Source: Prochlorococcus sp. AG-442-B03
GTDB lineage: Bacteria; Cyanobacteriota; Cyanobacteriia; PCC-6307; Cyanobiaceae
Assembly (NCBI GenBank): GCA_003212395.1
Contig: QCPU01000006.1
Coordinates: forward strand, 26,934 to 90,933
Direction: 5' to 3'
DNA length: 64,000 bases
Shown: positions 1 to 8,010 of the stretch, piece after piece
Numbering within the stretch: position 1 is the stretch's first letter
How the letters are laid out: each line of letters begins with the position of its first letter
Notes under the pieces: model-generated
The model's database searches: none
What the model was told of the DNA's origin: nothing
Seen by the model: only the letters and a program-made list of their open reading frames with translations
Made by a program: the position numbers and the translations under genes

Positions 1-2
1 TA

Positions 3-80
3 ATGTGGAAAGATGATTATTCTAATATCTCGATTTTTAAGAACAATAATATAAATTCAGAAAGAATAAGAATAATTTAA
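3..80 (+). CDS. possible 3' end of a gene entering from the left edge
   Basis: A reading frame is open from the left edge and ends with TAA at position 80. It gives about 25 hydrophilic residues rich in Asn and Ile. It could be the tail of a gene that starts outside the window, or chance. No family can be assigned. Positions 81-167 are very AT-rich and I see nothing in them. Confidence 0.25.
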   Translation: MWKDDYSNISIFKNNNINSERIRII

Positions 81-167
81 TAAAAACATTACTTACTAAA
101 ATAGAGGATCCTATTCAAGGATATACAAAAATATTTTTCGAATCTCAAGCAATTTATCATTCATTTT

Positions 168-509
168 TTAATTTAAGTAGTTCAAAAGAACTGAAGCTAG
201 TTTTAAATCATCATTAAACCAAGCTCGTATCGCCATAGCTCTTCGAGGATCATAAAAATTTTGTTTTCTGTACCAACTAAGAACTTCTGAATCTGATTTC
301 TTCCCATTACATGACAAACAACATGGTACGCAATTACTTGTACTGCTAATCCCCCCTTTTGACATTGGGTGAAGGTGGTCGAGTGATTCTGAGGGTTTAC
401 CGCAATAAATACATTTATAATTAGTAAGTTTATTAAGTGACTCTCTCCAATTTCTATTACTTGTCTTAGGACAAAACTGATCAAGGTAAATTGCATCTTG
501 TTTATGCAT
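168..509 (-). CDS. HNH endonuclease domain protein
   Basis: This 113-residue protein is almost entirely one HNH nuclease module. Visible motifs are CxxC at residues 33-36, the DHLHP core at 44-48 carrying the first catalytic His, and a second Cys cluster (C60, C63, C64, C67) followed by Asn 68. The paired cysteines would bind a structural zinc and the His-Asn-His set would hold the catalytic metal. Small stand-alone HNH proteins of this kind act as nicking or double-strand DNA endonucleases, but the target cannot be read here. No methyltransferase, intron or phage gene is beside it, so it is an orphan. The fold is clear; the role is open. Confidence 0.75.
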   Translation of the reverse strand: MHKQDAIYLDQFCPKTSNRNWRESLNKLTNYKCIYCGKPSESLDHLHPMSKGGISSTSNCVPCCLSCNGKKSDSEVLSWYRKQNFYDPRRAMAIRAWFNDDLKLASVLLNYLN

Positions 510-647
510 AAAATTCTTGATAATTTTTCTGATGATAACAGTTTTTTTTAAGTATGATTGAAAAAGATAAGATAAAACTTGTTAAGGCAAATGTTTCTTA
601 TTAAAAGAATGATATTTACTTTTTAATAAAAGGGCAATTTATATTTA

Positions 648-1460
648 ATGCTTTATTTATTAACAATACTATTAGGAAATTTTGATCATTCTTTATTTAA
701 AAGTATTTATATCTTTTTGATATCCTTTTTTTCTAATACATTCTCAGCGATTTCTGGCGGAGGAGCAGGATTATTACAATTGCCTGCATTGATTTTATCT
801 GGAGTTCCTTATTATCAGGCTCTGGCTAGTCATAAATTAGCAACAGTAGCACTAGGAATAGGGGGTTCCTTAAGAAATTACAAATCTTTAGGTAATGAGA
901 TAAGTGTTGCTTGGCAAATTTTAATTTTTGGATTACCAGGAGTAATTTTGGGGGCTTCTGTAGTTGAATATATATCAGAAAAGTATTTGTACTTAATTTT
1001 AGGAATAATTTCCATATTATTAGCTTTTTACTCATTCCTTAAACCAGATTTAGGTTTATCATCTGGTAATAAAAAGCTTAATGTTGTTCATAAAATTAGA
1101 TTTTTAATTTTTATTTTTCTTATAGGTATATTAAATGGTTCTATTTCTTCAGGAACTGGATTGCTTGTAACAATACTCTTAATAAAAACTTTTGAAATGG
1201 ATTTTCTTCGAGCTATAAGTATGACATTTTTTACTGTTGGGATTTTTTGGAATTTTGTCGGAGCAGTATTTTTGTCAAGAATAGGATCGGTTCCATTAAA
1301 TTTATTGATAGTTTTAATAATTGGTTCCTTTACAGGAGGATTTTTCGGAGCTCACCTTTCCAAATTAAATGGGAATATACTTATTAAAAAAACTTTCATA
1401 ACAGTTTGTATTTTGGTTGGTATTAGCTTATTGATTAAATCCATAAAAAGCTTTTTATAA
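648..1460 (+). CDS. TauE/SafE-family membrane permease
   Basis: This 270-residue, almost wholly hydrophobic protein has about eight membrane segments. It contains the two pseudo-symmetric glycine-rich motifs of the TauE/SafE family: SGGGAGL at residues 36-42 and GSISSGTG at 164-171. Family members move small anions such as sulfite, sulfoacetate or other organosulfur compounds across the inner membrane. The substrate here cannot be told from sequence. It stands alone on the plus strand, with about 450 bases of non-coding sequence downstream, so it is probably monocistronic. The start at 648 places the first membrane helix directly at the N-terminus. Confidence 0.85.
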   Translation: MLYLLTILLGNFDHSLFKSIYIFLISFFSNTFSAISGGGAGLLQLPALILSGVPYYQALASHKLATVALGIGGSLRNYKSLGNEISVAWQILIFGLPGVILGASVVEYISEKYLYLILGIISILLAFYSFLKPDLGLSSGNKKLNVVHKIRFLIFIFLIGILNGSISSGTGLLVTILLIKTFEMDFLRAISMTFFTVGIFWNFVGAVFLSRIGSVPLNLLIVLIIGSFTGGFFGAHLSKLNGNILIKKTFITVCILVGISLLIKSIKSFL

Positions 1461-1614
1461 AATTAATGGAGGATAGCAGTACATATTGGTAAAAAATTCT
1501 AAAGCAGGTCTATAAATTAAAAAATAAACTAATTATTATCTTTATTCGTTATAAAAGGGTTAATGAATTACTTGTTTTATTAAATAATACTTTTAGACTT
1601 TTTTAAAAAACCAT

Positions 1615-1641
1615 AAAAAAAGGCCTCACATATGTGGGGCC
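1615..1641 (-). terminator. hairpin with T-run, minus-strand terminator candidate
   Basis: The arms GGCCTCAC (1622-1629) and GTGGGGCC (1634-1641) form a stem centred on the palindrome CACATATGTG. Seven A residues at 1615-1621 become a U-tract in a minus-strand transcript, which is the usual shape of an intrinsic terminator. One stem position is a C-A mismatch on the minus strand but a G-U wobble on the plus strand. The hairpin itself is therefore slightly better in plus-strand RNA, while the U-tract argues for minus. Confidence 0.5.
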
Positions 1642-1760
1642 GGGTGATGGGGAACCTTATTTTTAATCCAATTTCTAAAAAAATGCAACCCCCTATCTGT
1701 AGCGCAAACATCGTCTATCTTATACACTACTGATAGTGCTTTAATGATTATCTTATATGT
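1622..1760 (-). ncRNA. candidate small non-coding RNA upstream of the hairpin
   Basis: The 448-base gap between the permease (ends 1460) and the next gene (1909) has no convincing reading frame. Its middle part, 1640-1740, is less AT-rich than the surroundings, with G/C runs such as the C5 tract at 1689-1693 and a CACTA-CTGA-TAGTG inverted repeat near 1727. On the minus strand this stretch leads into the hairpin with a U-tract at 1615-1641. That is the layout of a short terminated RNA. I do not recognise it as tmRNA, 6S RNA, SRP RNA or Yfr1. The remainder of the gap is plain AT-rich sequence. Confidence 0.3.
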
Positions 1761-1908
1761 AAATTTAAAAATTCCAAAAAAATTTTGTAATTTTTAAGTT
1801 TATTAGAAAAATCCTATCTTATGATATCAAATGTTTTTTGATTGTTTTACTTGTTAAAAATGTCCTGCACAGTATCATTCGTAAGAACTTTGCTAGTAAA
1901 AAGCTTTA

Positions 1909-2136
1909 ATGATTGAATTAACTTTACTAACTCTTTTAAATTATGTTGGGGATAATTTCTGTGAGTATAGAAATCTAGGTCATGATAACTATAAATCTTT
2001 ACTTCTTTCCTACAGTGATGCAAGTAATAAATTTGGACCATTAGAGGTTAAAAAGGTTATTGAGAAGTCAGAAAACTTTAAAGTTGTGGCTGTTGCTATT
2101 GCTGCAACTAAGTGCCCTCAGCATATAGTAAAGTAA
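1909..2136 (+). CDS. small conserved-looking hypothetical protein
   Basis: A 75-residue soluble protein with no domain I recognise. It has a mixed alpha/beta composition and ends in KCPQHIVK. Its TAA stop overlaps the ATG of the next gene (TAATG at 2134-2138), which suggests the two are translated together. That coupling is the best evidence that it is a real gene. Confidence 0.55.
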   Translation: MIELTLLTLLNYVGDNFCEYRNLGHDNYKSLLLSYSDASNKFGPLEVKKVIEKSENFKVVAVAIAATKCPQHIVK

Positions 2137-2402
2137 TGAAGTTTGAATTAAAAACTGAAAATGATAATTATTCAAAATCATTTTCAATATTTTTCGGTTT
2201 ATTTTTTTTTCTCACTTTAATAATTATCCTTTGCGATGTTGCCCTCAAATTAGAAATCATATCTAGAAATCATAAAATTGAATACAACTGTAGACTTTTA
2301 ACTGTTGAAAAATCTAAAACTCATTTTAAGAAATTATCTAGGCTTACTAATCTGAAAAGTAAACAACAAATTTGGGAATTTTGCAGAGAGGTTAATAAAT
2401 AA
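2136..2402 (+). CDS. small single-pass membrane protein
   Basis: I place the start at the ATG at 2136, overlapping the upstream stop, giving 88 residues. An in-frame ATG at 2112 would add eight residues inside the upstream gene. After a polar N-terminus there is one strong membrane segment (roughly residues 20-40, FFLTLIIILCDVAL region) and then a basic, Lys-rich tail that should lie in the cytoplasm. No family recognised. It converges with the ABC permease gene, whose stop lies four bases away. Confidence 0.55.
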   Translation: MKFELKTENDNYSKSFSIFFGLFFFLTLIIILCDVALKLEIISRNHKIEYNCRLLTVEKSKTHFKKLSRLTNLKSKQQIWEFCREVNK

Positions 2403-2405
2403 TAT

Positions 2406-3200
2406 TTAGCTAGATGCCGATGAATAGAATTTTAATGCAAATAACCAGAACTTTCTTGAAGTTATAAGAAATACTGTAGTAACAATAATTTCAAGCAATA
2501 TTTTCCACAATTGAGAAAGTCCTAGAAAAACTTCAGATGGAATTGTAGTTATAAATGCAATAGGAATGAAAACACTAAAAAAAATTCTTAAAGAAAATGA
2601 AAATGAATTCAGAGGAAATCTTCCAATATAAAGGAATGATCGCAATACTTCTATTGCATTCCAAGTCTTTACAAACCAAATAGTAGTTGTAGAGATAAAA
2701 AACCATAGGCTATATAAAATACAAATCGAGCAACTTAAAGTTATCAAGGATAGGGTAAGAAAACTTAAATTTAAATTTATTTGATTTATTCTTATGCAGA
2801 AGAGTAACAAGAAAAATCCAAGCATTATTTCTAAAAATCCAGATGGATTTATTTTTTTTAATGAAATAAAAAATTGACTATCAATAGGTTTTAAAAGTAC
2901 GAAGTCTAATGTTCCTTCTCTTATATGTTTAACTATTTCTGTAAGATTAGGATTGAACCATGTATTTGTAATTCCATTCAAAATTGTATAAATACTTTGA
3001 ATTATAAGTGCCTGTTCAAATTCCCACCCTCCAATAGAACCATTATTTTGAAAGAAAATAGATAATAGAAAAATACTCCCTATTAAACTTAAAACTGCAG
3101 TAATTAAATCAACTAATATATTTGTCTTATACTCCAATTCAGAAGCCAAAGAGGTATGTAAGAATTTTTTATATACTTTTAGATATTTTCTTAAATTCAT
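2406..3200 (-). CDS. ABC-2 type transporter permease (second subunit)
   Basis: This 264-residue protein has about six predicted membrane helices. It is the second permease of a three-gene exporter of the COG4586/COG4587/COG3694 kind, in which one ATPase works with two different ABC-2 permeases. The substrate of this group is not established. The segment NPNLTEIVKHIREGTLDFVLLKP type (about residues 85-105) is typical of these permeases. Its start overlaps the end of the upstream permease by four bases, so translation is probably coupled. It is the last gene of the minus-strand operon. Confidence 0.8.
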   Translation of the reverse strand: MNLRKYLKVYKKFLHTSLASELEYKTNILVDLITAVLSLIGSIFLLSIFFQNNGSIGGWEFEQALIIQSIYTILNGITNTWFNPNLTEIVKHIREGTLDFVLLKPIDSQFFISLKKINPSGFLEIMLGFFLLLFCIRINQINLNLSFLTLSLITLSCSICILYSLWFFISTTTIWFVKTWNAIEVLRSFLYIGRFPLNSFSFSLRIFFSVFIPIAFITTIPSEVFLGLSQLWKILLEIIVTTVFLITSRKFWLFALKFYSSASS

Positions 3201-3991
3201 GATCCCATAGCCGTATATTTTTTTGTTCCTTCAGACCAGATTTTCTTAAATAATGGGAAAAGCAAAAGAATCCATAGAATTTGCATACTCAAGCCTCCAC
3301 TAATATTTGTTTCATTACCTGATAGTAAGTTTGCAGGGAAATCAATTAGATATGGAAAAGGAGTCAAGTAAATCCAAGATTTAACATATGCGGGAAATGA
3401 AACTACTGGAGCTAAAAGACCTGATAGAAATAAAGTTGGAATAAATAACAATCTTTCTATCGATGATGCTTTCTCTGTCCAGAAACATAGACATGCAACT
3501 ATTGACTGAATTAAAAATTGTATTAAGAAGGATAAGAAAGTAGATACTATCGATAAGAATAAAATACTTAAATTTGGAATCCATATACTTTCTGGATTAA
3601 AAATAAAAAAGAAAAATGCGATTATTAATGCGAAAGGAAATCTTGTTATTTGTTCAGCAAGATGTTGTGCAAAATATCTGAAAAATGGATTTAAAGGTTG
3701 GATTAAATAGGGAGATACTTTCCCCATAAGAGAATCCTCTTCAAAACTAAATACAACCCAAACTACAGAAAACTGTCTTACAAAAAAAGCACATAAGAAA
3801 TACCTAGAAAGCATAACATCACTAATGTTTATAGATTCATTGAGATTATTATTGGTCCAAATGTTTAACATAAAAAAAGGAATAATCCCTGAAATTGCCC
3901 ATAATGCAATTTCTACCCTATATTCCAACATGTTTGAATATTGGACTTTTAATAAAGTGAATATTTTCCGGTTAATCAATTTAGATATCAT
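3197..3991 (-). CDS. ABC-2 type transporter permease (first subunit)
   Basis: A 264-residue integral membrane protein with about six helices. It contains the loop SLMGKVSPYLIQPLNPFFRY (about residues 87-106), which matches the conserved cytoplasmic loop of COG4587-type permeases. It overlaps the ATPase gene by 11 bases and the next permease by 4 bases, so all three are almost certainly one transcript. The two permeases are the same length but differ in sequence and would form a heterodimeric channel. Confidence 0.8.
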   Translation of the reverse strand: MISKLINRKIFTLLKVQYSNMLEYRVEIALWAISGIIPFFMLNIWTNNNLNESINISDVMLSRYFLCAFFVRQFSVVWVVFSFEEDSLMGKVSPYLIQPLNPFFRYFAQHLAEQITRFPFALIIAFFFFIFNPESIWIPNLSILFLSIVSTFLSFLIQFLIQSIVACLCFWTEKASSIERLLFIPTLFLSGLLAPVVSFPAYVKSWIYLTPFPYLIDFPANLLSGNETNISGGLSMQILWILLLFPLFKKIWSEGTKKYTAMGS

Positions 3992-4979
3992 AATCTTTTT
4001 TAATTAATACCTTCCCAATAATTTCATCTATAGGTGGTTCATTTATAAAGAGGTCTTCAATATCAAAATTATTTAGGATATTTTTTAGAGAAGAGGTAAT
4101 AGAGTTGTTTTCAATTTTTATAGTGATTTCATTCTTTATTTTATTTTTAACGGTAAAACTTGAATTTGCTAATTTAATTGCATCCTCTTCTGAGCGACAA
4201 ACTATTAAGATTTCTTTAACAGGAGATAGTTTTTTTAACAATAGGTCAAGCTTTCCATCATATGATATAGCCCCTTCGTGAACACATATAACTCTCTTGC
4301 ATAGTGATGTAATATCTTTCATGTAATGACTAGTTAGGCATATAGTTGCATTAGTTTCCTTATTGTATTTTTGAAGGAATTTTCTTAAATTTCTCTGTGC
4401 ATTAATATCTAATCCAAGTGTTGGCTCGTCTAAAAATAGAATATTTGGTTCATGTATCAAAGCTGCCAGTAATTCTGACTTCATACGCTGACCTAGTGAA
4501 AGTTTTCTAACAGGTATGAATAGCTCTTTATCAATTTCAAGCATTTCTGATAGTTTTTTTATTCTACTTTTAGCTTCGAACTTATCTAAGTCATATATTG
4601 ATGCATTCAAATAAAATGATTCAATTGGCGGAAGATCCCAAATAAGCTGTTGCTTTTGTCCCATTATTAAGGTGATATTCTTTAGGAAATTTTCTTTTCT
4701 CCTGAAAGGTAAGTAGCCTGAAACCAAAATCGAACCTTCACTTGGATAAATTAAGCCACAAAGCATTTTTAATATTGTTGTTTTCCCAGCTCCATTAGCA
4801 CCTAGAAAACCTACTATTTCTCCTTCTTTAATTTTAAAACTTATATCTTTTATAACTTTTAAACTTTTTGTTTGCCTTTTAAAAAAATGTTTAATTGTTC
4901 CTTTTAAGCCTGGTTCTTTGGAAGAGATATCAAATGACTTAGATAAGTTTCTTACATCGATAATATTTTTTTGTACCAT
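3981..4979 (-). CDS. ABC transporter ATP-binding protein (COG4586-like)
   Basis: This 332-residue ATPase powers the two permeases downstream. Walker A is GANGAGKT (60-67), the Q-loop region is IMGQKQQLIWDLPP (105-118), the signature is LSLGQ (160-164), Walker B is ILFLDEPTLGLD (180-191) and the H-loop His is at 218. The sentence-like block around IMGQKQQLIWDLP is diagnostic for the COG4586 group rather than for generic ABC-2 ATPases. A C-terminal extension of about 90 residues follows the nucleotide-binding domain. It is the first gene of the operon. What is exported is unknown. Confidence 0.88.
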   Translation of the reverse strand: MVQKNIIDVRNLSKSFDISSKEPGLKGTIKHFFKRQTKSLKVIKDISFKIKEGEIVGFLGANGAGKTTILKMLCGLIYPSEGSILVSGYLPFRRKENFLKNITLIMGQKQQLIWDLPPIESFYLNASIYDLDKFEAKSRIKKLSEMLEIDKELFIPVRKLSLGQRMKSELLAALIHEPNILFLDEPTLGLDINAQRNLRKFLQKYNKETNATICLTSHYMKDITSLCKRVICVHEGAISYDGKLDLLLKKLSPVKEILIVCRSEEDAIKLANSSFTVKNKIKNEITIKIENNSITSSLKNILNNFDIEDLFINEPPIDEIIGKVLIKKDYDI

Positions 4980-5056
4980 TTAAAAATTTAAATTATTGAA
5001 ATTTTATATTTAAATAAATTTTGAATTATTCTTATTTTAGAAAATTTTTTAACTAA

Positions 5057-5446
5057 TTAAAAAATATCTTTAAACGATACAACCAGCCAGATAAAAAAGT
5101 TAATTGGATTAAGTAACTCGCTTACCTTATTTTTATTTTCATAATTTAATCCTCTAAAAAAATCAAATATAAAATTACTATTCTCTTTTTTATCATTATT
5201 TTTTTTAATTACATTTCCATTTTCGTCAAGGAGGTCAATTTCATCTTCAAAAAACCATTGCTCTTTCCCATTAGATAATTTCAAGACTACCCCTATACCT
5301 TTTCCATCAGTTATTCTAAAATCACTTATCTTACATGTTTGGGAAATATTTAGTGCATCAATGGTTTCTTTGGTAAGTCTATCCTTTGATCTCTCTAGGT
5401 TAACTTGAACGAAATTTCCTATCTGAACTTTATCTAAAATTAACAT
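5057..5446 (-). CDS. DUF2862-type conserved cyanobacterial protein
   Basis: In this 129-residue protein the first 75 residues form a compact beta-rich domain. It has the pattern GKGIGVVLKLSNGKEQWFFE (about 49-68), which I match to DUF2862, a small domain found in cyanobacteria and plastid lineages with no settled function. The C-terminal part is polar, then ends in a short hydrophobic stretch (INFFIWLVVSF) that could associate with the membrane. It lies 77 bases upstream of nothing obvious and appears monocistronic. Confidence 0.6.
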   Translation of the reverse strand: MLILDKVQIGNFVQVNLERSKDRLTKETIDALNISQTCKISDFRITDGKGIGVVLKLSNGKEQWFFEDEIDLLDENGNVIKKNNDKKENSNFIFDFFRGLNYENKNKVSELLNPINFFIWLVVSFKDIF

Positions 5447-5519
5447 TTTTAGGTCATTATACCTAGTTAAATATGACTTATGCGGTTAATTCAGAATTAT
5501 TGATTTATTTCAATATTTG

Positions 5520-5663
5520 TTATTTATTGAAAATTACTTCAAGGATTCTTTTTATTGAAATTGTTATTACTCTCAAGAATACAAAAAACAATCCTAACCA
5601 ACCTAAAATGACAGCTATTGATAACAAGCTTGAACCTAAATCACGCTGTAGCAAATTCTGCAT
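5520..5663 (-). CDS. 47-residue single-pass membrane protein
   Basis: This short gene encodes MQNLLQRDLG, then a membrane helix (about residues 12-33, with the GWLGLFF core), then a basic tail ending in VIFNK. The composition is that of a real small thylakoid or plasma-membrane protein: polar N-terminus, one helix, positive C-terminus. The reading frame on the opposite strand here is less protein-like. I do not recognise a named photosystem, b6f or NDH subunit. It follows the DUF2862 gene in orientation but starts upstream of it, with 73 bases between. Confidence 0.55.
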   Translation of the reverse strand: MQNLLQRDLGSSLLSIAVILGWLGLFFVFLRVITISIKRILEVIFNK

Positions 5664-6037
5664 ATAACTTTTATATACTAGATAGGTGTAACTTTACTTT
5701 ATTAAATTACTAATTCAAGGAGAAATCGCCAACATTCAGATTTATTTAAATCTTTATTATTAATTTTTTTAATAGAAATGATTTGTGATTAAGAGTAATT
5801 ATTTGTAAGTTAGAATTTAATTAGAAATAAATTTAACATCTTGGATCTATCTTTGAACTCATACATTGGAATATTTTTTATCATTATTGGTCTAATGGTT
5901 AGAGTTAACCTGAAATTCTCAATTCAAAAGGATCTCAAATAATTTCTAATAAGCTCTTTTTTATGAAGATATAAATATATAAAGATCCGCAGTTCTAGTT
6001 TATTTTTAGATTTGCTGTAACTTTTCAATTGCAAAGA
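5664..6037. other. AT-rich intergenic stretch, nothing recognised
   Basis: About 370 bases without a supported gene on either strand. Stop codons are frequent in all frames, and I see no clear hairpin or repeat until the tRNA terminator at 6039. It must contain the promoter of the 47-residue protein just to its left. Confidence 0.5.
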
Positions 6038-6038
6038 C

Positions 6039-6062
6039 TAAAAAAGCAGCCTTGAGGCTGCT
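6039..6062 (-). terminator. intrinsic terminator of tRNA-fMet
   Basis: A perfect 7-bp stem (AGCAGCC / GGCTGCT) with a TTGA loop lies at 6045-6062. It is followed, in the minus direction, by a run of six to seven U residues. It sits just 7 bases after the encoded CCA end of the tRNA. This is the cleanest terminator in the window. Confidence 0.85.
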
Positions 6063-6068
6063 TCTAAA

Positions 6069-6145
<77 letters not shown>

Positions 6146-6190
6146 TCATATACATAGCATACATCTGAAAGGGTTATTTTTTTCTGTTTT

Positions 6191-7156
6191 TTAGGATTCT
6201 TGGAATTTTAATTTACCTTTAACTTCTAGTCGCACTCCTTCAGAAAAATTAAATACCTTTTCTTCGATGTCTTGAATTCTTAAGTCAGAAATCCACTCTA
6301 ACTGTTTTAGTAAGTGAAGACTAACAGCATGCTTTGCTCTTTTTGAACCGTCTTCTACTTTTAAAGCTATTCCTATACCTTCATTTACCTTACATAAACA
6401 CTGTATTCCTTCGGCACCACCTTTACCAATAACATTCCCATGTGAAGCTTTAATTATTTCTGTATCAAATTTATTGTGGTCACTTATCATTGTTGGGTTT
6501 GTTGTCATAGCTCTGCTGATTTGTTCTAATTCAGCATTTTCGGAACTGCTTAGAAGTGAATATAGCCTCGACATTTCTAATAGTTTTAGATAAAGAGTGG
6601 GGGCACCACAATCATCACGTTCAGCGTTTATTTCAGATGCCGGGATTTCAAGTAATTCAGAAATAATTCTGAATATTTCGATTTGAAGTGGATGATCCCC
6701 CTTTAAGTAACTATCTAATGGCCAATTCATTTTTTTGCATGTAGCTAAAAAAGCAGCATGTTTACCCGAACAATTATGTTCTAATGGACTTGTCCTGGAT
6801 TTTGGACATTTCAGATTATTAATGTCAATGTCATATTCCCATAAAATTTTGAAGGCTTCCCTTGAATGAATTTTTGATCCACTATGAGATCCGCATGCCA
6901 ACGCAATTGATTTTGATTCATTATTTATTTTTGATGCAGCTCCACTACTAACGAAAGGGATTGCTTGAAAAGGTTTTAGAGCTGACCTTATGAAACTTCT
7001 ATATTCTGGATTTCCTGCGCACATTAAAACCCTCCCTTTTTTGTCAGTAATAACAGCATGAATTTTATGGATTGACTCAATATTTGATCCTCTCATTAAG
7101 GTCGCTTGTAAAGGAGGATTGTTAGAAGTGTAGAGGTTTTTGAAATTAGAAGTCAT
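6191..7156 (-). CDS. L-asparaginase II family protein
   Basis: This 321-residue soluble enzyme of the PF06089 asparaginase family hydrolyses L-asparagine to aspartate and ammonia. This family is unrelated to the better-known E. coli enzymes. Visible blocks include ACGSHSG (about 87-93), the NCSGKHAA motif (about 127-134) and ERDDCGAPTL (about 179-188), all conserved in the family. It directly abuts the CGLD27 gene (stop and start one base apart), so it lies in the run DUF3318-rsfS-CGLD27-asparaginase. The ammonia released could matter in nitrogen-poor ocean water, but that is inference. Confidence 0.85.
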   Translation of the reverse strand: MTSNFKNLYTSNNPPLQATLMRGSNIESIHKIHAVITDKKGRVLMCAGNPEYRSFIRSALKPFQAIPFVSSGAASKINNESKSIALACGSHSGSKIHSREAFKILWEYDIDINNLKCPKSRTSPLEHNCSGKHAAFLATCKKMNWPLDSYLKGDHPLQIEIFRIISELLEIPASEINAERDDCGAPTLYLKLLEMSRLYSLLSSSENAELEQISRAMTTNPTMISDHNKFDTEIIKASHGNVIGKGGAEGIQCLCKVNEGIGIALKVEDGSKRAKHAVSLHLLKQLEWISDLRIQDIEEKVFNFSEGVRLEVKGKLKFQES

Positions 7157-7651
7157 TTAGAAATTATTGTATTGAAAAATCAAAATGCCAGACAATGCTA
7201 AGACTGAAATAATAGAGAAAATTTGAATTAAATTTTTTAAAATAGGCTTTACCTCAATTGAGGCAATAAGTGATTCTTTTTCTTTTAAAGCTAATGGCTT
7301 TTCCCAAACTTGACCGTCATACCAACCTGATTCCTCGTATTCAATTTTTTCAGATATTAATCTATTAAATATATGATTCCAACCTAAATATAACCTTATT
7401 GAAATTAAGAGAGGTATTGATAAGCTGCTAAAAAAACTTAAAACTATGTATCTTAAAATGGATGTTTTGAAATATACACTTCCTGAAGAAATGATAAGAA
7501 ATAGAATAAAAGCTCCGACCCAGAATTTTATCAATATATTAATTAGTGACTTTTTTGTTTTAGGCCAGGAAAAGATTTTGGATTTTGATAATTCTATGAA
7601 TTCATTTGTGGGTTGTTGCTCTCTAGGGACAGGACATTTAGATTCGTTCAT
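7157..7651 (-). CDS. CGLD27-family membrane protein
   Basis: A 164-residue protein that opens with CPVPREQQPTNEFIEL (about residues 6-21), the signature of the family conserved in the green lineage and diatoms (CGLD27, DUF1230). Two membrane helices follow (about 45-65 and 70-90), then a conserved ESGWYDGQVWEKP block (about 105-118) and a last helix at the C-terminus. Plant and algal members have been linked to chloroplast function and iron stress; the biochemical role is not settled. It is tightly packed between rsfS and the asparaginase gene. Confidence 0.85.
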   Translation of the reverse strand: MNESKCPVPREQQPTNEFIELSKSKIFSWPKTKKSLINILIKFWVGAFILFLIISSGSVYFKTSILRYIVLSFFSSLSIPLLISIRLYLGWNHIFNRLISEKIEYEESGWYDGQVWEKPLALKEKESLIASIEVKPILKNLIQIFSIISVLALSGILIFQYNNF

Positions 7652-7659
7652 AAAATAGA

Positions 7660-8010
7660 TTATGGAAATATAAGATTATCTCCATTACTCCAGAATGATT
7701 CAAGGTCATAATATTTTCTTATATCTGGTTGAAAAATATTTACAATAAAATCACCATAATCGAGTAAAGCCCATTTTGCTTCGTTAACCCCTTCTTTTCG
7801 TATCGGTTCAATTTTAGCCTTATCTCTAAGCTCTCCCTCTACAGAGTTAGTTATAGCTCTTACTTGTACATCAGATAATCCTTCTGCGATCAAAATCCAT
7901 TCACTAATAAATGATACTTTTTCAATTTTTATAAGTTTTATATCTTTTGCCTTTTTTTCATCACATGCTTTAGCTGCCATTAAAACCAAACTTTTATTGT
8001 CCATAAACAT
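7660..8010 (-). CDS. rsfS: ribosomal silencing factor RsfS
   Basis: This 116-residue RsfS/YbeB/Iojap protein binds ribosomal protein L14 on the large subunit and blocks joining with the small subunit, lowering translation in starvation. Family blocks seen are ADVQVRAI-type (GLSDVQVRAITNSVE, about 63-77) and the C-terminal WALLDYGDFIVNIFQPDIRKYYDLE (about 84-108, given in parts here), which ends in the conserved Tyr-Leu-Glu. The start at 8010 overlaps the DUF3318 gene by 17 bases; an ATG at 8004 is an alternative. Confidence 0.92.
   Translation of the reverse strand: MFMDNKSLVLMAAKACDEKKAKDIKLIKIEKVSFISEWILIAEGLSDVQVRAITNSVEGELRDKAKIEPIRKEGVNEAKWALLDYGDFIVNIFQPDIRKYYDLESFWSNGDNLIFP

Noticed and set aside
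203..496. 97-residue minus-strand frame inside the HNH gene
   Set aside because: It lies in another frame of the same strand as the HNH gene, whose zinc and HNH motifs are clear; this is a shadow.
1847..2041. 64-residue minus-strand frame opposite the small gene at 1909
   Set aside because: Antisense to a gene that is coupled to its neighbour by TAATG; its composition looks like chance.
5473..5667. 64-residue plus-strand frame
   Set aside because: The opposite strand holds a more protein-like 47-residue membrane protein, and this frame has no membrane or domain logic.
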